Below, in pieces: positions 23,963 through 36,176 of a DNA stretch of 64,000 nt (positions are counted from its first letter, which is position 1; each line of letters opens with the position of its first letter). The position numbers and the translations under genes were made by a program. Origin of the DNA: Thamnidium elegans (taxonomy: Eukaryota > Mucoromycota > Mucoromycetes > Mucorales > Mucoraceae); contig JAIXMG010000004.1 in assembly GCA_025201345.1 (NCBI GenBank), positions 186,001 through 250,000 on the forward strand, written 5' to 3'. The notes beneath the pieces are model-generated. The model was given only the letters and a program-made list of their open reading frames with translations. It did not search any database and was not told the DNA's origin.

Positions 23963-25474
23963 GTTAAAGTATTACGAAAGGTAAAAAAAAAAAGCCAGCA
24001 TTTTGAGAGTGTACAACATTTTAAATAAATTCAAGGACCGAAAAAAAAAGAGCATACAACATTCAGCAGAGTATTGTTACATATATCGTGTACTTGCAAG
24101 AGCGCAAATAGGAGTGTACAGAGTAGATAATTAATTGTTATTAATACTTATTAAATGTCGTTAATAAAATTTATATTTGTTTATTGTCGTGTACCTAATA
24201 CAGATAATGGATTGTGCGAAAAGGTTGGATAGTTTAGGAAACCCCTACTATTAATACACATGTATTATTTTTATATATACGTAGAAGGTAAAAAAGGTAT
24301 ATGTAATCTCTCGCTTGAGTTAGGTTATACTACTCCGGTCAAATAGTAGTCATCACTTTTACAAACAAAAACAATTATCCATCTTTGAATGAAGAAACTT
24401 GATAATAAAACTTTAACCAAATAACTTTTAATTTTAGGCTACCATCTAATCAGGTATCAAGATATATCCTGTAAAAGAATGTAGTACGTATCTATCGTAG
24501 TTACCGGTTGGTGTCCAATGGCGGTTTCCAAGATATAAAAGGAGTACGGTTGACAACATATCTCTCGTAGAGAGCTGGTAAGCTCAAATTATTCGGTTCA
24601 TTCTTTCATATACTAACCTATTTATTTCTTTATTTCCTTCGCCGTCTCTTCATTCTGGCTCTTCATTCTGTTTCTTTTTTCCGTCTGTCCCTTTTTCTGT
24701 TTTTTTATAATCGGTTGTAGCTTTCCAAAAGTGACGAATAATTCGTAACCAGTGTTACGCACTTCAAAATGCAAGCATTAGACGTAGCAGATTAAGAGAG
24801 TTTTATTGATTGTAATAACTATAATATAAATACTGCTCTGAGAGTTACGCAATTCTTACAGCAAGGTAACACGGCATTCTAATTTTATACATAAATACCC
24901 CTTCTTTTATTCAGTAAAACGGAACGGTTAAAATAAGCTTGATAAATACACTACTTGGTTCTCTTAAGTATCCCTCCATAATATCTCTTTGAATAACTCC
25001 CATTTGTAACATACATCTTTTGGGAAACAACGGAATCAGGATTAATTGCTGATATTTCATTACCGCAAGTCTATAAACCATAGTTCCTTTATTCTTTGAA
25101 CTGATATAGCCCCATCGTAATTTAACTATACTTTGCCTGACTTTTACTTTATCAAAGACCAGTCGTTGAGTATCTCCTTTCATAAGTAATGGTCTAACCT
25201 TTGAGCCCTTATTCAGTTGGTAACGAATAGTCTCGTGCTCGCTACTTTACTACTCTTATTAGTATTTGTTTATTTTTTTTTCTGCATTTAATAATCGCCC
25301 CAAACTTACACTTTTTACTCTAAGCCGTGTCACCAAGGATTTTGGAAAATACTAAATTAAAAAAAAAACCGAAGTTGCAACATAAATTTCTGCTCCTTCC
25401 CCCCTCCCCCCCTAAGAAAATCGTATAAAAGAGACATTTTTTATTTTATTTTTTAAAATAATAATACTGAAACA
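23963..25474. other. Intergenic region before the CotH array
   Basis: Spacer between SEC5 and CotH copy A. On the minus strand 25183-24911 there is a 90-codon open frame with ordinary amino-acid composition (begins MKGDTQRLVFDKVKVRQ) but no motif I recognise; it may be a relic of an unidentified element. The segment 25360-25470 resembles the promoter region of the other CotH copies. Confidence 0.5.
25424..25430 (+). promoter_or_regulatory. TATA box of CotH copy A
   Basis: TATAAAAGAG, 51 nt upstream of the ATG at 25475. The same box is found before copies B (31719), C (34072), D (36494) and E (40710), at 58-76 nt from the matching ATG. It is preceded in most copies by a C-rich tract and followed by T-rich DNA. 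Confidence 0.6.
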
Positions 25475-27484
25475 ATGTTAGGTCATACGAAAAGTTCGCT
25501 AGGTAGTTTTATAATTTAATGTATCACTAAAGAAGAATTGTAACTAATCAAATAGTTTCAATTATGAACAAATAGTTATTACGTTATTAGGGGTTTTAGT
25601 TGGTAACATACAAGCTACCACTTACAATGTTATCGCAGAGCCTCCTTCAAATATGAGCGTCGCTGTAGTTGTTGATAAAGTAGCCTATCCACTGGAAGCT
25701 ATCTTTGGTATTCTATATAAAGGTGATGCGCCGTCTGCTACCACGGGTTATCACTATGCTTTCGTAGATAACAAAGAAGTTAAAGTATCCGAACCTTTTA
25801 CCAGGCCCCCATTAAAAGACGGGTTATTGACTACCTTAAACGAATTTTTCAATCGTTCAATTTCTAATTATGAACTGAATGCTTTACCGCAAGTCCTGGA
25901 ACCACTACCGTCTATACATCGTATCAATTCTGATTTTCACATTATGAATCAAATACCTTCTATTCATATCTACGGAAATACTTCTGCAACCAAATATCTA
26001 GAAGACAATCGATTAGAAGATTACAAGGCCGTGTTAAATGTCGCCTATATTGGGTAATATGTAGAATTACTTCTTTTAGTCTTTTAACTAATTTTATTTT
26101 CTCAACCTCCCTATCCCCCCCCCCTTTTTTTTAGATTGGATAATGTCCAAGTATTTGAAAATGTAAAGGTCTCATTAGCTGGTCGTAGTTCTCGTTGGAT
26201 CCCTAAGTTATCTTATGGGTTAAAGTTTGATAAAAAGAATGATACCACCCTTTTTGGGTTCAAGAATTTTAAGTTACGTGCTCTTGCTAACGACCGTTCT
26301 TACTTACGTGAAAATTTATGTCACAGTTCATACAAATCAATAGGTGTTCCAGCAAGTAGATTTTCTTACGTTCGGTAAAATAGTGTTTATATTTGGATTT
26401 CGTTGTTGTGTATTAACAGTCTACCCCTTTGTTTTCTTTTTGCAGCTTGTTTGTAGACAACAAAGCCGCAGGGTTATACGGGCTTATTGAGGCTTTCCAA
26501 GACCCATGGTCTGCAACAGAATTTGCAGATGGAAAAAAAGGTTATAAATCAGGATACTTATATCAGGGTGTTGGATATGCTCAGCTTAGTTCGGGAGGAT
26601 TTAAGATTTCAGACTTACGTTATGAGGGTATCGACATGGCAAACTACAGAGCTGGACAGTACAAGATTAAAGCTGGTAAACATAAGAAGAGAATCAACGC
26701 ATATCAAGACTTACAAGAATTTACTAAATTTATCGACGAGTCATCCGTATCAACAACCCCTGAAAGTGAATGGGAAAAAAAGCTAGATGTAGATGGATTT
26801 ATTCGCGCGTAAGTAAACATTTACAAGTAATTTTAAAAAAGCTAAGGTTTAACTTCTTCTTGTTTGTTTGTAAATAGTATGGCCATTGAAGATATACTAG
26901 GCTTATCAGATGGATACATGACACTATCAAATAACTATTATTTGTATCGAGATCCTAACCAAAATAACCGATTTACTTATATTCCAGCAGATATGGATAC
27001 AACCATAGGTAATGGCTTCTACCGTCTTGATCTAATGCTTTCTGGAAATTATTCTGAACATCCTGGATTTTTCTATCGTCCACTAACTCGCAAGATTTTC
27101 TCTTATCCCAACTACTTGAACAAGTACAAGGAATACATTTTAAAATTTACGCAAACATTGGTAAACCCTTCTATCATGTTTCCTTATATCGATAGTGTTG
27201 TCGATATGATTCGTCCAGACGTTGAATGGGATCAATCGTTACCACGAGCTAGCAAAAAAGAGGCAAAACCCTTTGGTGGAGCAAACGCATCAGATATTAT
27301 AGATTTAGCACAAAACTATAATCCACCAGGATTGACATTCTCCGTTGAAAACAAAACTGAATCGCTTGATGTTGCCCTCAATGGTCCCTACCGCAAAGAT
27401 ACTTACGTGAATTTAAAAGATTTTATTAGAGAAAAGAGTGCAAATGTACTTGCATTTTATAATCAGCCAAATACCTCTTTGTAG
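25475..27484 (+). CDS. cotH: CotH-like protein, copy A (rearranged start)
   Basis: Proposed exons: 25475-25502, 25576-26053, 26135-26374, 26446-26808 and 26878-27484; 1716 nt, 571 aa. The ATG used by sister copies (25564) is followed by TAG after two codons because one A is missing. However, the 28-nt first exon can splice to the AG at 25574-25575 and restore a hydrophobic leader in frame. The body has the CotH pattern: NVQVFENVKVSLAGRSSRW, LRALAND, GLYGLIEAFQDPW, the acidic ADMDTTIG segment and LMLSGNYSEHPG. CotH proteins are secretory-pathway atypical kinases in Bacillus spores; Mucorales homologues sit on the cell surface and some bind host receptors. There is no C-terminal hydrophobic tail for a GPI anchor. 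If the first exon is not used, translation from 25653 would lack a signal peptide. Confidence 0.78.
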
Positions 27485-28162
27485 TTAAAATTGACCAGAG
27501 TATCAAGTAAATAAACATTTTTTATTTGTTGATGTAGTGTATACCATTTACGCGTGTGTCGGTGCTGGATACGTCTTATGCCTCTCTATAATATCCCCAC
27601 ATGTTTTGGTGTTACATCTGTAACGTAAATATTAAATTTTATATAAAAGCTACTTAAAAAAAGGAAAAGAAAAGGTTGGAATAAATAGGTGATTTTAATC
27701 ATGACAAAACGGGAGGTTTATTTAATTATGGTAAAAAGGATTTATTTAATCACCGTGATATTTATATTGTCTTCGTCTACTATTTTTAAGAAGACGATAT
27801 TTTTTTACTTAAGCCAATGGTAGCTTTATGTATCTGTCACTTGTAATTTTCGACCCAGTTATTCGGTAAATGGATATCGAGACTACAGCTGGACATTAAT
27901 GTTACAACAGACTTATTTGGTAACTTTACATTTTAAAATTAAAAGAAAAACTATAAACGTCCGTTTTTTTTTTAGTTTGATGACTCTCCTTTCTTTTATT
28001 ATTATTATCCACAAATAGTCAGGTATATATTTTACTTTAAGATGAAGTAATAGTTTCAGTAATAAAAAAAAATATATACCTTGTTCACTACTTTCTCAGA
28101 AATAAGTTTAAGCTTACATTGGAGGATTTTTTAAATATACTTTCAATTAAAAAAATGAGTAA

Positions 28163-28500
28163 AATAATGCTTCGTTAATATTTTTAAACGAAGACGGGCA
28201 TGGAAACATTTATAAAGAGGATAGCATTGAAGTTATGGACATTGTAGATGAGGAAGGTAATTTTCATACCGTAAGGCAATTAATTAATCTTGAATCGTAC
28301 CTTAAAAAGAACTTGAATCCAGATTCCATTGAGAAACTTGGTGAGCAAGATCATGGTATGAAAAACACGCAATAAGAAAAGATACAACTCGATCAAAAAA
28401 TATAATGACTATGCTGCCCTAGAAGCAAGTATGAAAGAAGGCACGGCTCGGAATTTGTCAACTTTTACCCAGTTAACAAAGTTGACCTTTTTCTTTCTTG
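28163..28500 (+). pseudogene. Decayed coding fragment, unidentified
   Basis: Frame 28163-28375 reads through KEDSIEVMDIVDEEGNFHTV and QLINLESYLKKNLNPDSIEKL before a stop. The frame starting at 28371 continues with KKYNDYAALEASMKEGTARN. Composition is typical of real protein, and the frame change plus the lack of a start or end indicates a relic. It loosely resembles the N-terminal part of Mucoralean transposase-like proteins, but that is only an impression. Confidence 0.45.
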
Positions 28501-28799
28501 TTTTGTTTCAAAAATTTATTGGAGTTTAAGATACGTTCTGGTTCTGACTTAATGGCAAAAGGAATTGCAAGAGACTCATCAGTTACCAAAATCATTACTT
28601 CAGCTCTGGTTCATAAAACAAATGACTATATTCTTTTTTTCAAAAAAAAAAAAAGAGCGCGATATTTAAAAAAAAAAGCATAAATTTAAGAATACAATAT
28701 AAAAAAGCATTTTATTTTTAAGATATTTTGTTTATTATTTATCAAATATAAAAAGATTTAGATACACATTAGCCTTTCTTTTTTATTAAATAAAAGAAA

Positions 28800-29130
28800 A
28801 TGGACAAGGGTAACCACGTGGAGGTTCGTATCTATGTACCCTCTTCTAACTTTTTTTCACCCACATTCAACTGCGGAAAAAGGAGAAACTAGAAGAGAAA
28901 AACCATTCCGGACTCTATCTGTCAGCCTTGATCTTTCCCGCTCCTATGATGCGTCCCCATTCGGCCTGACAAAGCTTCGTAGAACCTAGAAGGGCTATCG
29001 CATCTCTGCTCACCATAGATAGGTCACAGGTGGTCAAACGGAGTACCGAGTCTCTGAGACAACAAAAGGACTTTCTTCCATGCCTCTACCCCCGGGTCTT
29101 TGTGGGAGTCCAATACAGACGTTTACTAAG
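28800..29130. other. GC-richer island of unknown origin
   Basis: Noticeably richer in G and C than the surrounding hundreds of bases, and almost free of homopolymers. On the minus strand one frame stays open for about 50 codons (around 29075-28915) with a start at about 29014. No family was recognised. It could be a fragment of a mobile element, a structured RNA gene or a gene remnant. Confidence 0.35.
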
Positions 29131-31718
29131 TGTTGAAATTAATAACTATAGGCAGTTTGTATTTTTTTGTATACTTATCTTTTTTTATTTTCATCTCTTT
29201 GCATCCTGGATCTTTCAACTCTTTTGACCAGCCTCGTTTTATCATTAGGAGAAAAAAAAGAAAAGTGAAGAAAAATGAGGAGAAAAAAAGAAGTTCCCAC
29301 TGAAATCTTTTATAACCAGGAGCTTCATTTTTTTCATATGGTCAATTTGATATCATCAATTTACGTAGTTAATTTCATGTAAACAGGTTTTTATAATGTT
29401 ATATATATATATATATATTGTTTATTCACAAAAGCCTGGAAATAGATATCCGGAAGTATCCGACAAATGAAGTAATAGAAAGTAAACAAATCTGCATAAT
29501 TTTTATTTTACTTTATACAAACTGCCAACGTTTTCACTTGTTCCTTTTTATATATAATTACTCAAGCAGTGTTACCTCTTCTTATATCCAAATATAAATT
29601 GTATTGATACTGCTGAAAGACGGACCGAGAAATAGAAGAGAGCAAAAAAAAGAAAAAGGAAAAATATGCCTAATTTGTACTACTTTCCCTTTTTTTTTTG
29701 CATGATTTGTTTACTTTGCGCAAGTTAGATAAAACATTTAAATACAACTCCCATAGAAACATATGATCATTTATCAATAGTTACTAGATAGAAACCATCT
29801 TCGTTGTTTATATGACTGGGTAAAAAAAAAAAAAAGAAAAAAAAAGGATCTTTAGCTGATATTAAACAAGAGTTTGTCGTTGTTGATCATTACCTTTTAT
29901 GTCTAGTAAACTACATCTCCATTTAGGACAACTTGTTTTAAAGCTGTATAAAATTCACATAACTGTTTTATTGAAATACAATATAATAATACAAAACTGT
30001 TGGTGAAATAGTAATAAAATATAATATATTAGTTATGAAAGAGAAAGGTGAATAAAAGAAAAGGTTTAAATACCTAACGAAAAAAAAAATATTACTATTA
30101 TACATTTGATTGGAGGAGGCAAATATTGTTGTGTATCTCATGTAAATAATGGATCGCGGAACTCTCCTATACGTCAGACTGCTATAGAGCACACAAATGT
30201 ATACAGAAATATGTATATAAAACAGCTTGTCTGTATGTAAAAAGAGCTAATTACTTTCATTATATAAATATATTATTTTACTAAAAAAAAAAAGTATTGG
30301 CAAGACAGCAAAAAAGACGTATGTAGCGAATCGCTTGAATTGGGTAATATTTGTATATATTTTTTTTGCTAGATTCTTTTTTACAGACAAAAGAGGTTTT
30401 TCTAATCTTCTATTTAATTAACCCTTCCCCTTATAATTACAATTTTGGTAACTAATTAATTTTCCTTCTAGTATGAAACAGCCAACCTTAAAGTATATAT
30501 CTAACATATTTTCTATCATTAGAGACTTCTATTTTAATACTCGTACAAGTAATACTTAAAGACTCTACAATTGGTATCATATGTGATAAATCAACCTGGT
30601 ATATGACTTACTATAAATATTTGTATTTTATTTACTGGTAAAACTGTTTTATTCATGTTCTGTTATATCATATCGTTAGCTTATTACAAGACAGCTTTGC
30701 ATTATAGATTTGTGTCGGGCAAAATAATACGTGCATACAGTTTGATCAAATGATCAAAATTAAAGAAGAATACTATTGGACTATAAACGGACCTGTTTCG
30801 AATATATTTGGAAATACAAACGTAGATAAATGAGTTTCCAGGAATCATAGTATATATAGTTACTATATACATCATATCTAGAATAAAACAAAACCCTGTA
30901 ACGTCCGTTAACTAGTTTTTTTTTTTTTTGGGAGTACAATAAATCTTGCATAACTGAATATGATCACTTTAATATACTTATATGTATATGCCTAAAGAAA
31001 AATACACACGCATATAAAATCCCAATCCAGTCTGCTGGTTACTTTAAATCATTCGAATGATGTAAAAGGTAAAATATCAATATACCATAATTATACTTTT
31101 ATTTAAACCTTTCGAGAAACTGCCATTTTTTTTTTAAAAAAAGAAAACCAGAGAGTTATATACCTATTATGTACCGCTCAAACGTCTAGTTGGTTATGCA
31201 TCTTTACAATGATGGCATAACTGTTTATTTTTCTCTGAATGTTTACACACTCGCAATTTGTGTCATATGGAATATATATATATAGTTTTTCTTGAATAAA
31301 TAAACCCCTCACACTATTTCTATCAGCAGGTATGCTGCGGTGGAAAAGGTAAATGCTCAATGAATTCCTTTATTACCATTAGTTATTAAATATTTGTCAT
31401 AGCACTTTATCACACTCTTTCAAGAGACAATGAACGTTTTTTTAGAAGACTCCTTAAGTGTTTTTTTGTGTGTTTAATTGAAAGGAATGTTATAGTTTCA
31501 TGTTGACACTTGGAGACTCTTAAGCAACATATATATCGAAGAATTTATCTAACAGGGTCCCTGAAAAGTAAAAATAAACGAAAAATTGGATGCTAAGCTG
31601 ACTATCTATCTTCAACAAGTCATACGTACATCCTGGAAAATACCAAGAAAACAGATGCAAGATTGCTACTAGTATAGATTTATACCCCTTCATCGACCCC
31701 GAAAAATACAAAAGATCG

Positions 31719-31725
31719 TATAAAA
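31719..31725 (+). promoter_or_regulatory. TATA box of CotH copy B
   Basis: TATAAAAGAA, 58 nt before the ATG at 31777; conserved with the other copies. The sequence tcctggaaaatac, near 31630, is also shared upstream of copies C and D. Confidence 0.55.
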
Positions 31726-31776
31726 GAAATGACCCATTTTTTGTTCTTTTTTTAAAAAAATAATAATTCTAAAACA

Positions 31777-33779
31777 ATGCTAGGTCATACGAAGAGTTCA
31801 CTAGGTATTTTTTATCATTTAATATACTATTAAAAAACAATCATAATTAATCAATAGCTTCAATTATGAACAAAATAGCTACTATTTTATTAGGGGTTTT
31901 AGCCGGTAGCGCACAGGCTATCACTTACAACATTATTGCAGAGCCTCCTGCAAATATGAGTGTCGCTGTAATTGTTGATAAAGTAGTCTATCCACTGGAA
32001 GCTACCTTTGGTATTTTATATAAAGGTGATGCGCCGTCTGCTACCGCGGGTTATCACTATGCTTTCGTAGATAACAAAGAAGTTAAAGTATCCGAACCTT
32101 TTACCAGACCTCCATTAAAAGACGGGTTATTGACTACCTTAAACGAATTTTTCAATCGTTCAATTTCTACTTATGAACTCAATACTTTACCACAAGTCCT
32201 TGAGCCGCTCTCATCTATACATCGTATCAATTCCGATTTACACATTATGAATCAAATACCTTCTATTCATATCTACGGAAATACATCCGCAACCAAATAC
32301 TTGCAAGACAACCAGTTGCAAGATTATAAGGTCAATCTAAATGTTGCGTATATTGGGTAATATATAGAATAAGCATTTTTAGTCTTTCATAACTACTCAT
32401 TTTAACTAATTTTTCTTCTCGACCTCCGTTTTTAGGCTAGATAATGTGCAAGTATTTGAAAATGTAAAGGTTTCATTAGCTGGTCGTAGCTCTCGCTGGC
32501 TTTCTAAGTTATCCTATGGGTTAAAGTTTGATAGAAAGAATGATACCGCCCTCTTTGGATTTAAGAATCTTAAATTACGTGCTCTTGCTCATGATCGCTC
32601 CTATCTACGTGAAAATTTGTGCTATAGCTCATACAAATCAATCGGTTCTCCGGCAAGCGGGTTTTCTTATGTCCGGTAAAATAATTTCTTTTTGTGGTTG
32701 CGCAACGTAACTCATGAACTACCCACTTTTTTTTTTGTAGTTTGTTTATAGACAATAAAGCTGTAGGGTTATATGGGCTTATTGAGACTTTCCAAGATCC
32801 ATGGGCTGCAGCGGAATTTGCAGATGGCGATAAAGGTTATGAAGCAGGTTACCTATATCAAGGTATTGGATTTACATTGGATGATTCAAAGGGGTTTAAG
32901 ATTTCTGATTTACGTTATGAGGGTATAAATATGGCAAACTACAGCGTTGGACAGTACAAGATTAAAGCTGGTATAAATAAGAAGAGAATCAACGCATATC
33001 AAGACTTACAAGAATTTACTAAATTTATCGACGAGTCATCCGTATCAACAACCCCTGAAAGTGAATGGGAAAAAAAGCTAGATGTAGATGGATTTATTCG
33101 CGCGTAAGTAAACATTTACAAGTAATTTTAAAAAAGCTAAGGTTTAACTTCTTCTTGTTTGTTTATAAATAGTATGGCCATTGAAGATATACTAGGTTTA
33201 TCAGATGGATACATGACTGTAGGAAATAATTTTTACCTATATCAAGACCCTAACCAGGACAATCGATTTACTTATATTGCGGCAGATATGGATTCGACCA
33301 TAGGTGGTGGCTTCTACCGTCTTGATCTAATGCTTTCTGGAAACTATTCTGAACATCCTGGGTTTTTATCCCGCCCATTAACTCGCAAGATTTTCTCTTA
33401 TCCCAACTACTTGAACAAGTACAAGGAATACATTTTAAAATTTACGCAAACATTGGTAAACCCTTCTATCATGTTTCCTTATATCGATAGTGTTGTCGAT
33501 ATGATTCGTCCAGACGTTGAATGGGATCAGTCGTTGCCACAAGCTGGTGAATTTGTGTCAGAACCTTTTACTAAAGACGAAATGGCAACCATTTTGAAAA
33601 TAATGACTAAATATAATCCACCTGGAGTTATGATCTCCGTTGAAAAGAAAACTGAATCGCTTGATGTTGCCATCAATGGTCCGTATCGTAATGATCCTAA
33701 TATCAATTTAAAAGATTTTATTAGAGAAAAGAGTGCAAATGTACTTGCCTTTTATAATCAACCTAATGTGTCTTTATAA
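31777..33779 (+). CDS. cotH: CotH-like protein, copy B (intact)
   Basis: Exons 31777-31804, 31858-32356, 32436-32675, 32741-33103 and 33173-33779; 1737 nt, 578 aa. Without the 28-nt first exon, the ATG at 31866 gives 566 aa with a standard signal peptide (hydrophobic core ending in a GSAQA-type cleavage site). CotH body motifs are all present, with the acidic segment ADMDSTIGGGF. All splice sites are canonical. The last three exons and intron 3 are almost identical to copy C. The C-terminus ends in NQPNVSL without a GPI tail, so a secreted or wall-associated protein is inferred. Function by family: atypical protein kinase or surface adhesin; the substrate is unknown. Confidence 0.88.
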
Positions 33780-34144
33780 AGTAGTTAGAATTGGCAATAT
33801 ATGTTGCCAGAGTACCAATTAAATAAACCTTTTTTTTTGCTGTAAAAAAACATGGCTAAGACGTTGATAAAACATCATATATAATTGTCCTAAAAAAATT
33901 ACATTCGAGTAATAACCTCTCTAATCATTAACAACCCCTTTGTAAATATCACAACATATTTTGTTTAAGGTTACACGTACGACAAAAATTTCCAGACGTC
34001 CTGGAAAATACTATCAGAAATAGATGCAGATCGTTTCCTAACATACATTTCTACCCCTTCCCCTAAAATCTTATAAAAGAGATAATGGTTTCCATTTTTT
34101 TCTTTTTTTTTAAAAAAAAAACTTCCAATAATTATACTGAAACA
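33780..34144. other. Spacer between CotH copies B and C with copy C promoter
   Basis: Contains the conserved gtcctggaaaatac element near 34000, a C/T-rich stretch, and the TATA box at 34072-34078. It aligns well with the spacer upstream of copy D. Confidence 0.55.
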
Positions 34145-36176
34145 ATGCGAAGTCTTACGAAAAGTTCACTAGGTAGTTTTATTGTCTAATGTATTATTAA
34201 AGAAGAACTGTTATTCATTAATAGTTCCAAATACTTCAATCATGAACAAAATAGCTATTGCGCTATTAGGGGTTTTAATTGGTAACATACAAGCTATCAC
34301 TTACAACATTATTGCAGAGCCTCCTGCAAATATGAGCGTCGCTGCAGTTGTTGATAAAGTAGTCTATCCACTGGAAGCTACCTTTGGTATTTTATATAAA
34401 GGTGATGCGCCGTCTGCTACCACGGGTTATCACTATGCTTTCGTAGATAACAAAGAAGTTAAAGTATCCGAACCTTTTACCAGACCTCCATTAAAAGACG
34501 GGTTATTGACTACCTTAAACGAATTTTTCAATCGTTCAATTTCTACTTATGAACTCAATACTTTACCACAAGTGTTCGAGCCGCTCGCATCTATGCATCT
34601 CGTTAATTCTGGCTTACACAATATGCATCAAATACCTTCTATCCATATATACGGAAATACGTCTGCAACCAAATACTTGGAAGGCAACCAACTACAAGAT
34701 TACAAAGCCAAGCTAAATGTTGCATATATCGGGTAATGTATAGAATAAGCATTTTTAGTCTTCTATGCTCATTTTTGCAAACTTTTGTTCTCGATTTCCT
34801 CCTAACCTCCCCCCCCCCCTTTTTTTTTATCGACTAGATAACGTCCAAGTATTTGAAAATGTGAAGGTCTCATTATCTGGTCGTAGCTCTCGCTGGGTTC
34901 CCAAGTTATCCTATGAGCTAAAGTTCGATAAAAAGAATTCTACCACTCTCTTTGGATACAAGAATTTTAAATTACGTGCACTTGCTCAGGATAAATTTTA
35001 CTTACGTGAAAATCTGTGCTATAACTCATACAAATCAATTGGCACTCCAACAAATGGATTTTTTTATGTCCGGCAAAACAGTGCTTATTTGTTATTGTTG
35101 TTGTACGTCATTACTAATGATCTCCGTTACCCCTTTTTTCTTTTTGCAGTTTGTTTATAGATAATAAAGCCGCAGGATTATACGGACTTAATGAGACTTT
35201 TCAAGATCCATGGGCTGCGGCAAAGTTTGCAGATGGCGATAAAGGTTATAAAGCAGGCTACCTATACCAAGGTATTGGATTTACATTGGATGATTCAAAA
35301 GGGTTTAAGATTTCTGATTTACGTTATGAGGGTATAAATATGGCAAACTACAGCGTTGGACAGTACAAGATTAAAGCTGGTATAAATAAGAAGAGAATCA
35401 ACGCATATCAAGACTTACAAGAATTTACTAAATTTATCGACGAGTCATCCGTATCAACAACCCCTGAAAGTGAATGGGAAAAAAAGCTAGATGTAGATGG
35501 ATTTATTCGCGCGTAAGTAAACATTTACAAGTAATTTTAAAAAAGCTAAGGTTTAACTTCTTCTTGTTTGTTTATAAATAGTATGGCCATTGAAGATATA
35601 CTAGGTTTATCAGATGGATACATGACTGTAGGAAATAATTTTTACCTATATCAAGACCCTAACCAGGACAATCGATTTACTTATATTGCGGCAGATATGG
35701 ATTCGACCATAGGTGGTGGCTTCTACCGTCTTGATCTAATGCTTTCTGGAAACTATTCTGAACATCCCCGCCCATTAACTCGCAAGATTTTCTCTTATCC
35801 CAACTACTTGAACAAGTACAAGGAATACATTTTAAAATTTACACAAACATTGGTAAACCCTTCCATCATGTTTCCTTATATCGATAGTGTTGTCGATATG
35901 ATTCGTCCAGACGTTGAATGGGATCAGTCGTTGCCACAAGCTGGTAAAGTAATGAATGATCCTTACGGAAAAGAAGATACAGAAGACCTTTCGACTTTAG
36001 TACATCTCTATAGTCCACCGGGAATGATACTGGCCTATAAAAATCAAACTGAATCGTTCGATGTTGCAATCAACGGTCCGTTACGTAACGATATTGTAGT
36101 TAACTTAAAGGATTTTATTAGAGAAAAAAGTAAAAATGTACTCGCATTTTATAATCAGCCTAATGCGTCTTTGTAA
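34145..36176 (+). pseudogene. cotH: CotH-like copy C, probable pseudogene (splice defects)
   Basis: Expected exons by comparison: 34145-34172, 34225-34732, 34833-35072, 35150-35512 and 35582-36176. Two splice signals are damaged. The acceptor before exon 3, TTTAG in its sisters, reads TTTATCG here, and the next AG puts a TAA directly in frame. The following intron's donor is GC instead of GT (CG|GCAAAA). Exon 5 also carries an in-frame 12-nt deletion (EHPRPL instead of EHPG..SRPL). Coding frames are otherwise open and conserved, so the damage is recent or the gene uses non-canonical splicing. The start region is normal, with both the 28-nt exon and the ATG at 34242. Confidence 0.72.

Larger units (their letters stand above)
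27485..31776. other. Large intergenic region between CotH copies A and B
   Basis: It contains a decayed coding fragment (28163-28500) and a GC-richer block (28800-29130), both listed separately. From about 30350 onward it is homologous to the region upstream of copy E (about 39270-40785). The rest is AT-rich with homopolymers and an (AT)n run near 29400. No intact gene is seen. Confidence 0.6.
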
